From NCBI GenBank assembly GCA_964030785.1, contig OZ034973.1:1074132-1138131 (forward strand): a stretch of 64,000 bases of DNA, given 5' to 3'. The notes below the pieces were generated by a model, which was not told the origin of the DNA, did not search any database, and saw only the letters and a list, made by a program, of their open reading frames with translations. The DNA is from Siderastrea siderea (lineage: Eukaryota; Cnidaria; Anthozoa; Scleractinia; Rhizangiidae). Shown here one piece after another: positions 24,825-32,820 of the stretch. The translations under genes were made by a program, and so were the position numbers. The first letter of the stretch is position 1. Each line of letters begins with the position of its first letter.

Positions 24825-25823
24825 TTTCCCTGTGTGTCATGTTATGTAACGCAAACTCGAGTCATGTAACAGCACTTCCACGAGACTCGTGGCACGTCGA
24901 GCGCGCGGGGATTTCGCTGTAGTTTGCCTCAGTTTTCGCGGAACTGAAGACAAACAAGGACACAAGGTACAAATAAACATATCGTAGACCTGACTATATA
25001 CTAGACAGGATAGATATCTGGGTAGATTTTGAACACTTCGCTGTGTTTACATTAGCGAGGCAAGTTCAAATACCTCAAAGCCGAGATATGAGTTCTTTTC
25101 GGCTGACAATTGGTATAAAATCTTACACCTAATGTCTATGAAGCATATATGTATCACAGTGGGACTTGAGATTGCCTAAATTAAAGGTATTTTGGCTACA
25201 TTTGTTTGAGTATTGATTTGTTTGTCGCGCCGAACCTCAAAACTGTCATGACAGAAAGATCAAATTTCACTCAAGTGCTCCCTGAATTTTGCGTTCCCAT
25301 AAATTCATTTCATGTGTTGCCCAAAGTTTTAAGACCATATTTTGAAAGCTTAGAGATTGCTTTTTAATGTAGAATGTTTTTGCTGTTTAAAAGTAGGTAC
25401 CGGGTGTGATTTTAGGCCTTCGAATTTCGACAACATTTTGCTCGCGTGAAATCCTCGAAATTTTGTAAATATTTAAAAATCTGTAAAATATTCTAGTCGC
25501 AATCAATTCAAGCACATGACCACACAAAATGTGTGTTAAATTCCTTTTAATACGATAAGAAGCTTTTTGAGTTGAATGATGTTTGAATTAGATTCAAATC
25601 GAGCTCTTTTCGTAGTCCGGTCTCGGGCCTGGAAAAAGCAGTCTGGCGGAGGCCGTGCAGCGCCCAAACTTGACACCCGCCGTATCGCCAAAATATTTAT
25701 CTGATGAAACTAAAATTTATATTTTCATTAATAGAATACCTAGAGTAGTCTACAGAATTTTGGGGGGATTTTTCAAAATTTTTATATTTCCCACCCTTGG
25801 TCGATATTTACAGACATCCGCTC
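24825..25823 (-). repeat. right terminal inverted repeat of TTAA element
   Basis: Inverted partner of 21505-22535. Small indels near 25000-25040 and 25760 distinguish the two arms. Confidence 0.8.
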
Positions 25824-25827
25824 TTAA

Positions 25828-25861
25828 ATGGCCGTACTCCCCGCACTGAAAACAAAAAAGG
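25828..25861 (-). pseudogene. gag zinc-knuckle fragment split by TTAA insertion
   Basis: The minus strand just before the element reads CGEYGHL. The other flank, from 21500 down, continues the frame so that removing the insert and one TTAA re-forms a C-x2-C-x4-H-x4-C zinc knuckle followed by Lys/Ser-rich residues. A pyrimidine-rich tract ending TTTTCAG immediately precedes it, so an intron acceptor is plausible (see B1-A2). Confidence 0.65.
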
Positions 25862-25903
25862 CAACAAAGAACAAACATTAAAATAATATCTGCAACATAA
25901 AAA

Positions 25904-26185
25904 TAAAAAGCAGTGGTGTAGCGTGTGGCGTTCACAGACCCGAATGAAGAACACAAACTGACAAAAGCCTATATATACAGCGCAATTAACGCCTATTACG
26001 TAACTTGAAACACCTCGTTGTGAAAAACACAATGAGAATACCAAATACAGAACGTGCAGAAAACAAATATCTGCTAAACTACGTACCGCAGATATTTTGA
26101 TATTCTGCACTAACTTAAAAGCAGGAACAAAAAATACAGCAATTCACTGAGAATATTGGATTATGGCCAGAGCGCAACGCCATAA
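25904..26185 (-). repeat. DIRS internal B1-A2 junction inside gag
   Basis: 26110-26185 copies the 3' end of the element (B, as at 17425-17500). 25904-26105 copies the 5' end (A, as at 27124-27325). They abut with only TGCA between them. Such a joined-ends segment is expected as the circular-intermediate template in PAT elements. Here it sits between the proline-rich end of gag (to about 26227) and its zinc knuckle (25861). The edges read AAG-ATAAGT and TTTTCAG, like a splice donor with a G-to-A change and an acceptor, and splicing there would join the gag frame. The intron is an inference. Confidence 0.7.
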
Positions 26186-26226
26186 TCGACGAAGCAAAAA
26201 CAAAGAAAAAGGTGTTGGTTACTTAT

Positions 26227-27121
26227 CTTAAAACAAGGGCCCAACGGACGAGCTGGCCTGGCTTCAGGGCGAGAAGCCAAATCGTTTGACGAATATCTTG
26301 CCGAAGAAGCAGAGCGGAACACAGTAGTGGAACTATTTCCTTTCTCGCCAGGGGCCCGTTTCTCGAAACTCCCGATAACTTTCCGGGCCCGAAAACTGTT
26401 TTATGTGCATAATCTTCTCCAATAGCTATACGATTTTCATTGATTTTGAAAGTATAATTTCGTGAAGCATATCGTTAAGTCTGCGCCAATAATTCCCATT
26501 AGCTGATAAATAAATGAGCTCAAAAAAATACTTACCAGGCCCGTAAAGTTATCGGGAGTTCCGAGAAACGGGCCCCAGGACGGGAACGTCGACGCTTCCC
26601 TTATTCACTTTCCTCTCAGCCCTTCTCTCCGCCCGGTAAATTCTTTTCTCGTCGTCGGAGTCAGAGGCGAGCTCGTCCGACAGGTATTCGTTGACAGTCG
26701 CCCATCCAAATTCGCTCTTATCGGCTAGCTTAATTGCTTTAATACGCTTTGAGACCACTTCGGTACCTGACTCAAGGGCCGATTTAACCTTCTCGTACGA
26801 TTTGTGCTTGAGGGCGTCAGACGCTTCGTCCAGTCTATCCAGAACTTGGAGAGAATGGTCTAACTGCTGCTGATTTCCTTTCCTCTTGCAAGTATATTGT
26901 TCGCGACGAGCTTTCTTGACTGCTTGTTCAACGGACGAGCTGTTTTCCTCGGAAAAACGCTTTGCGAAATCGCTGAGGCGAGATTCAATAACCTGTGTGA
27001 GGTTATCAGTTAAACAACTTATCGATTCGGAAACAGTAGACTGAATAGCAGCACCAATAGAGGGATCCAACACTCCAACGTTTGAGCCACCACGTGCTCT
27101 GGTTTCCTCAGAGTCAGACAT
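26227..27121 (-). pseudogene. DIRS gag-like protein, N-terminal and central part
   Basis: It starts at the ATG at 27121, two bases inside repeat A1, rather than the longer upstream frame at 27205, which would read into the terminal repeat. It begins MSDSEETRARGGSNVGVLDP. It then has a helical region, a KRKGNQQQLDHSLQVLD motif, and an acidic DELASDSDDEKRIYRAE stretch followed by a basic segment, a pattern typical of gag in these cnidarian elements. The frame is cut by a MITE at 26575-26352 and resumes as a Ser/Ala/Pro-rich tail down to about 26227. It would form the retrotransposon particle or bind its RNA. Confidence 0.75.
26352..26575. mobile_element. 224-bp MITE inserted in gag, CAG target duplication
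   Basis: The ends are inverted copies over about 40 bp: left GGGCCCGTTTCTCGAAACTC, right GAGTTCCGAGAAACGGGCCC. Flanking CAG is duplicated (26349-26351 and 26576-26578). It has no coding capacity and interrupts the gag frame. Confidence 0.8.
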
Positions 27122-27123
27122 GT

Positions 27124-27325
27124 TAAAAAGCAGTGGCGTAACGTGTGGCGTTCGCAGACCCGAATGAAGACCACAAACTAACAAAAGCCCATATATACAA
27201 CGCAATTAACGCCTATTACGTAACTTGAAACACCTCACTGTGAAAAACACAATGAGAATACCAAATAAAGAACGTGCAGAAAACAAATATCTGCTAAACT
27301 ACGTACCGCAGATATTTTGATATTC
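27124..27325 (-). repeat. DIRS terminal repeat A1
   Basis: 202-bp 5' terminal repeat, about 94-96% identical by eye to A2 (25904-26105). It contains TATATA about 60 bp upstream of the gag ATG and probably acts as the promoter. Confidence 0.75.
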
Positions 27326-27358
27326 AGCTGATCGGTTTTTTATCAGGATAAATAAAGA

Positions 27359-27360
<2 letters not shown>

Positions 27361-27410
<50 letters not shown>
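27361..27410 (+). repeat. (ATT)n microsatellite
   Basis: About 50 bp of perfect ATT repeat at the 3' end of the adjacent minus-strand SINE copy. Confidence 0.9.
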
Positions 27411-27660
27411 GAACATGAATATATGAAATAATCATATATTTCAATTGTGGATAAAGATAGAATTATATGAAGATCATCGCAGTCAAGGTGTTTCAACCTA
27501 AGCAGTTGAAAAAGAAGAAACTTGAAAAAAATATTCAGGGTTGAACGCGAATCGAACCTATGACCTCTGCGATGCCGGTGCAGCGCTCTAACCAAATTAG
27601 CTATCAAGCCGACTGCGAGCTGGTCAATTGAGAGTTCGTATTTATCCCGTAGATGGAGAA
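27411..27660 (-). mobile_element. tRNA-derived SINE, copy 1
   Basis: The minus strand begins with a tRNA-like head (27614 to 27541) with GATAGCTAATTTGGTTAGAG and a B-box, followed by a body ending in the (ATT)n tract. A close copy lies next to it at 27662-27900. The head is degenerate (A-box altered), so it is not a functional tRNA. Confidence 0.6.
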
Positions 27661-27661
27661 A

Positions 27662-27900
27662 TGAACATGAGTATATGAAATAATCATATATTTGAACTGC
27701 GGATGAAGATAGACTGATTATATGAAGATCATCCCAGTGAAGGTGTTTCCACTTAAGCAGCTGAAAAGAAGAAACCTGAAAAAATTCAGGCTTGAACGGG
27801 AATCGATCCCGTGACCTCTGCGATACCGGTGCAGCCCTCTAACCAACTGAGCTATCAAGCCAACTGGGAGCTGGTCAATTGAGAGAGTTCGTATTTATCC
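27662..27900 (-). mobile_element. tRNA-derived SINE, copy 2
   Basis: The head at 27860-27787 on the minus strand reads GATAGCTCAGTTGGTTAGAG (A-box) and GGATCGATTCCC (B-box), with acceptor ends GGCTTGA and TCAAGCC pairing. The anticodon loop lacks the conserved U33, so a working tRNA is unlikely. The body matches copy 1 and a short relic near 37133-37165. Confidence 0.6.
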
Positions 27901-27910
27901 CGTAGAGGTT

Positions 27911-28655
27911 AGAGGGCTGTGTCATAGGGATTTTGCTTGCATTTCATCAAACTTTGTTACAGTCACGATAAAATTCCTTCGCCCAAACACAAGAACAAGA
28001 TATCATGTGAATTTTCACAAGGAGTGCAAACCATAATACGTTTTTCAATGATTTTTGCGAGGTAAAAGGCCAGAACTTCAAAGCGCTCGCCGAACGTTTT
28101 CAAGTTGTAAGCCATTTCTATCCTTCACATCCGTGGCCAAACACACTTACTACTAGTTTCATTGAATTAGTATGGAGTCTGAACAAGTAATAGACCATTA
28201 TTTTTAGGTTTCTTTTATATAAATGCGATTTTTGCCCTTTTCAAAAGGGCAAAAGGGCAAAAGTGACATTTACAAAAGTGACACTGCCCCTATAAAGCTC
28301 GACCAAACGATCACGTAGCATTGCTGAATAAAATGTTATGTACGAAACGTGAATGACTCGGTTGGACGTCACGATTTATGCAATGATGTAAACTACGCTT
28401 GTTACGATGTTCAACAGAGTCTTGGTTACACTCGAACTTCATGAGAAATCTATTAACAGTATTAAACATGGAGGCCTTAATAGCCTAATCAGCAATACTT
28501 TGTTGGCTTTTTTTTCCCAGGATTGTAATGTCTGAAGATCCACCACTAGTGAGAAGACCCTAAGACCGGATTAAAATCATTCAATAACACAATACACATT
28601 CCATTTTAATTATCGAAATTATCAAAAGTTACAACCGAACGCAAATCTGTCCTTT
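27911..28655. other. no gene seen
   Basis: No exon or element is recognised here. A short tandem of AAAAGGGC lies near 28240-28260. Confidence 0.4.
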
Positions 28656-29206
28656 CATCAGAACAATTAACACGGGTAAACCCTGGAAAACATGAAGGTA
28701 GCACGTAAAACGCTGTGGTTGAAGGAAAAACAGTAGTTGGGCCCTTACTAAGAGAAGCGCTAGCAAATGCCGACTGCAAGACCTTCAAAGAAGCACTTAA
28801 AGACAATGACAAGGTTGCAGACAAACTTGTTGAGACGTTCCGCAATGTGGATTCCTACAGGGTTAGTGACACACTTAAAAAAGTTGAAGGTGACAAACTT
28901 GCTGAAACAATGCTGGAGGTCGAGGCTGACACACTAGGCTAAACGCTGCTCGTGACGCTCCGCGACCTGGAGGCCGGGAAACTAGCTGAGGTGGAGGCCG
29001 AGACACTGGGCGAAACGCTGGCCGAGGGCGATGCCGATGCCGACACACTGGCGGCTGAGATGCTCGGCGAGGTGGAGGCCGAGATACTAGCTGAGGGGGA
29101 GGCTGAGACACTGGGCGAAACGCTGGCCGAGGGCGATGCCGATGCCGACACACTGGCTGAGACGCTCGCCGAGGTGGAGGTCGAGACACTGGGCGAAACG
29201 CAATAA
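28656..29206 (-). pseudogene. Ser/Val/Thr repeat exon of decayed mucin paralogue
   Basis: The minus strand encodes SPSVSTSTSASVSASVSASA-type repeats from 29206. It is interrupted by an in-frame TAG near 28940, continues in Ser-rich sequence, and ends with PSCFPGFTRVNCSDE. The last part aligns with the end of the giant exon of the intact gene (PSCAPGFTGLNCST). At the position where that gene has its splice donor (ACAA-GTAAGC), this copy reads GATG-AAAGG, so the donor is lost. It has no signal peptide: the 5' side is truncated 43 bp before a DNA transposon. The repeat array is only about 0.5 kb, against 7 kb in the intact gene. Confidence 0.75.
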
Positions 29207-29829
29207 AACAGCCAAAATGGAGGGTATACTTCTATGTTGACACAAGCCAAAGGAAGGCCTTCTCTGGGACCTTAAGTCGCCGTAACTTTGGGCGACTTAA
29301 GGTGACTTTAGGCGATTTCAGGCGACTTAAGCAAAATTTGCCAAAGCATTATGGCGATTTTTAGCGATTTTAGGCGACTTAAGGCAATTTTGGGCCACTT
29401 AAGGCGATTTTAGGCAACTTAAGGGAAATTTTGGGTAAGTTGAGGGTGTATTCAAATTGGCCCTGGTCCAACCAGCAACCTCGAGGACCAGGAGTTGTCC
29501 CTTGTAAGACCTCTGCCCCCACGCCCTCCTTTGATCAATGCAACAAATTAAATTTGAACGTGAGCGGGTAGTGAAGCCCCAGCCATCACACATTCACTTT
29601 TAAGACGGCGGACCTTACCATCAGAAGAAGTTCTCATGCCCAGATCTTATTATTGACACTCAACTTACTAATATAACACTAAACAGACTTCAAGTGAATC
29701 AGTCAATTCCAAGGTGTGATGATTACTACGAACTGAACAGAGCATGCTTTATGCCCAGGGTTTGGGAAGGTCATACGCCATGTGCATATGGCCCATAACC
29801 TTCTAAAAAGGCGCATTATAAATCTACTT

Positions 29830-30270
29830 ACGGGGCCAAAGATGCGCCCGTGTCTCGTAATGGCTGTAGCCTATTTCATGATGAGCACTTTCACTCAGCT
29901 TCCAAACTAGGTTTGCCGTCGAAAATGCCTGTGCTTCGAGTTTTATTTCATTTTCCACCTTCAAATCACTCACTGTGAATCTTTGTAGATAGCCCCGACG
30001 GTAATGTTCAGTTAACATGCATCCAAAAAAATTCTGAAGTTGGATAATTACCAAAGAAAACTGTCGACGTTTTTTAGCATGAACATCATGCCCAACAAGT
30101 ATGAGAAGGGTTGTGAGAAAGATGCAAGCAATGGTACAACGGCTGAAACAGACCAAACAAACATATCTTTCAGGCCTGTTAATGAAGAGCATAGACTTTC
30201 TCAAAAGTCCTTCGCTTCTCATTTCCGGTTCCAGTGGTGGGCCCACTCCGAAAAAACACTCTGAGCTCAA
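29830..30270 (-). CDS. 148-aa ORF of unknown function within DNA transposon
   Basis: Minus-strand frame from ATG at 30270 down to a GTAAGT donor-like site at 29829. It has a hydrophobic helix (TIACIFLTTLLILVGHDV, around residues 48-65) and a downstream region with RFTVSDL and FSTANLVWKLSES. The second half faintly resembles a PAN/apple domain that has lost its cysteines; this is a weak guess. It lies entirely inside the transposon at 29255-32814, so it is either element-encoded or a captured host exon. Confidence 0.3.
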
Positions 30271-31290
30271 CTTGTAGGCAAGACTACGAAGAGCGTAAAT
30301 TTAAAGTAGTCTCATATCTCAGTTAAATTTGTTTCATTACTTCAAGGATCAGCATGCACACTGACTGCTTCTCCCTGAAGCTGTTGAGTCAGTGAAACTA
30401 GAATGACGTCCTGATTTGCACTAACTGCAGGGTACTCTAAAAACCACATTAAAGATTTAACAAACTGCACACTGACGCTGTCCACCAATGTGGCTTAACC
30501 TGAGTTTCTTTTTTTTTTCTGACCCATCGCATCAATTCAATCGCCAATTCACTGGGCCCATTGCGTTAATTCAATGGCCCATACTTTTTCAAAATGGCCC
30601 ATAACTTTTCACAGCAAGGGGCTATAGGTCCATTTGCCTGTTTACCTTCTCAATCCCTGTTTATGCCCACAAAGGAAATGATCACAACTGGAATTGCCTG
30701 ATACATAATTCATCTAGTTGACACTTAGAGAATTTCTTTTTTATATATATATATATTGACCATTAAACTAAAAATACTACAATTATTATAATATAACAAT
30801 AACAGTCATCATATCATTCATGATTACATTTTCAAATATATACACATCAACAGATGAGATGACATGCATAAAAGCAATGCTATGTTGCCTACACTGAAGA
30901 CATAAAACTTAGATTTGGTAACCTTCCAGGACACTCCAGGGTACTCCAAAACAGCTTGGGTCTTTTCAGAAACTATAAATTGTAATCAATTGGCTGCTTT
31001 CCTGTCACGTACAAAGTACTCCACGAACACTTTTGGAAACAAAGGATAAATTTCTCCGCAATGTCACTTGCCTCTGAATTTCTCCATCTCCACCTTTTCA
31101 TACTGCTGCAAACTTAAGCATCATCTTGAATACAATCACCAGCTCAACAAAAGTAAGAGTTGTGGACGATTCCACCAACCAGCGTTTTGCCTGTCACTCA
31201 AGCAAATGATCTTCTCTTTAGCTGGCACAATATGCTAGTCATATCCAGAATTCGTCATCAACAAACATATCTCAAAACGAAGTAAAAAAG

Positions 31291-31433
31291 GGGTTTACCT
31301 CGGTGTAAGAACCTGACAAGATTTTCTTTGTTTGTTGGCTTTTGTTTTGCTGTACGGTATTGTTTAAACTGTTTTTGTTTCCTTTGATTTACGTCATCCG
31401 TGAGTTTCACAGGTTCTTACACCGAGGTAAAGC
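31291..31433. mobile_element. 143-bp MITE nested in DNA transposon
   Basis: Inverted ends TTTACCTCGGTGTAAGAACC and CAGGTTCTTACACCGAGGTA match over 22 bp. No coding capacity. Confidence 0.75.
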
Positions 31434-32820
31434 CTAAAAAAGACTCACGCATCCGCCATCTTTATTTCCTCTCTACCCAAGATTCCTTTTGACCCAGCAT
31501 GCTCGTTCCCAGCTCCACGCTTCCTTTCAAACATGTGCATTTGTTTAACAGGCTTCGAGATCGAACTTTATTTCCAGCGCAAGCCTTGTTGGAAACGACA
31601 TTTCGATCTTCTCAGCGGTCGATTAGAGGGAAAAATTGATAACCAAGAATTGTAATGACAGCCGGCAAGGAAATTTGAGGTCTTTACATGTGTTTGTGTA
31701 CGAGAACTGATCTGATGAGATGAACGCCTGGCAGATTTTCGTCTGAGACGCTTGAAATTCGTCCCAGCTAATTTCAGGTGAATTTTGAAGTGGATTTTTC
31801 TTTGTATTGTCATTATGCCGGGCAAACCATTTTAGAGGCTTTATATCGTGTTCTGGCATCTGATCTCTTAAACACTGGGTAAGTACTGGCTGTACTTGCA
31901 ATTCATTGCACTTGGCAATATTTTAGATGTACGGAAAACGCATGGCCACCATCTATTAAATTCACAAATGGTTTCAAGCTGCTTTTTGGGAGTAGATGCT
32001 CCTGTTGATTGAAGATTTCACGACACTTAGGAGGACCTTCTCTAGGGAGTTCACTTAGTAGAGGGATCAAGGAGATACTTTGTTTATCATTCACTGTGAA
32101 GTATTGACATAACCTCTTCATGAGAATAAAAAGAGTTGATATTGTTTCATATTAGTGCACCATCCCTTTCGTTATCTTCAATTAACAGGAACTGTTTAGA
32201 GCCTTGTTCTCACTTATATAATGAAAGCAGTCCTCGTGGTACCTCTGAGGGTTTTTCTTTTAAGGTGAATTGGGGGTATTTTTGGAGGTCGTCATGACCA
32301 CTACTAGAGTTATCCTAGTGTCATGGCAGACACTGTAAAAAATGTGACAGGAAATAGTCAACTGCCCATTAGAATTACATTGTAGTACCTCCTGGGGTGG
32401 ATGAAAATGAATGTGAGCCACACCCATATAAGGCAATTATTTGTACTTTAAAGAGCTTGCTAAAGTGCAGTGCTCCAGTCACGTCTATAGAGGAGTTCCC
32501 CCAAAGGTTTTAGCTACCAGTGGTACAATTGCAATCATTAAAATGATTGAATCTTAAATTGAGTGGGTGTATTTTAAATTTAAATTGTCACAAAAATGGA
32601 AGCACTTTCTCAGGAGTCACCCAGAGAAAGTAGTGAACCAATGAGCACTTCCTTGGCAGACTAGTTATTTTAGAAATGGTGATGTGCACCCTCTTAAATG
32701 CAATTTGAGTGTTTTAAGCCTTGTCAGAAGTAAATGATTTAAAGTGACTTTGGGCGACTTGAGGCGACTTAAGGCGACTCGACTTTAGGCGACTTAAGAT
32801 CCCAGAGTAGGCCTAAAGGA

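Larger units (their letters stand above)
21505..25823. mobile_element. TTAA-flanked transposon with ~1-kb terminal inverted repeats (Kolobok-like)
   Basis: This 4,319-bp element is flanked by TTAA (21501-21504 and 25824-25827) and begins GAGCGGATGTCTGTAAATAT, matched in inverse at the right end. The inverted repeats run about 1 kb each (21505 to about 22535; about 24825 to 25823), with high identity and a few indels. TTAA target duplications are used by piggyBac and Kolobok. Very long inverted repeats and non-CCY ends fit Kolobok-like better, but no transposase with a THAP or DDE domain is visible, so the assignment is an inference and the copy is probably non-autonomous. It inserted inside the zinc knuckle of the DIRS gag. 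Confidence 0.8.
17425..27325 (-). mobile_element. PAT-like DIRS retrotransposon, broken by nested insertions
   Basis: Reading 27325 to 17425 on the minus strand, the order is: terminal repeat A1, gag, an internal B1-A2 junction, gag zinc knuckle, reverse transcriptase, RNase H, tyrosine recombinase, terminal repeat B2. Split direct repeats in the order A1...B1A2...B2 are the hallmark of PAT-type elements in the DIRS order, which copy through circular DNA and integrate with a tyrosine recombinase, so no target duplication is expected. Three later insertions interrupt it: a LINE (17811-18352), a TTAA element (21505-25823) and a MITE (26352-26575). Without them the element would be about 4.8 kb. 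In-frame stops, frameshifts and altered catalytic residues make it inactive. It lies in an intron of the decayed mucin paralogue, in the same orientation. Confidence 0.8.
29255..32814. mobile_element. 3.56-kb DNA transposon with GGCGACTTAA subterminal repeats
   Basis: The ends are 27-bp inverted repeats with two mismatches, AGGCCTTCTCTGGGACCTTA on the left and its counterpart on the right. Both are followed inward by clustered copies of GGCGACTTAAG-like words (29276-29430 and 32738-32797). A 6-bp AAAGGA duplication flanks it (29249-29254 and 32815-32820). Inside are only broken minus-strand frames (30270-29830 and 32121-31568), so no transposase family can be named. It has inserted immediately upstream of the decayed mucin repeat exon. 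Confidence 0.75.

Noticed and set aside
27787..27860. tRNA gene on the minus strand
   Set aside because: A- and B-boxes are good, but the anticodon loop lacks U33, the D-stem mismatches, and it heads a repeated SINE body.
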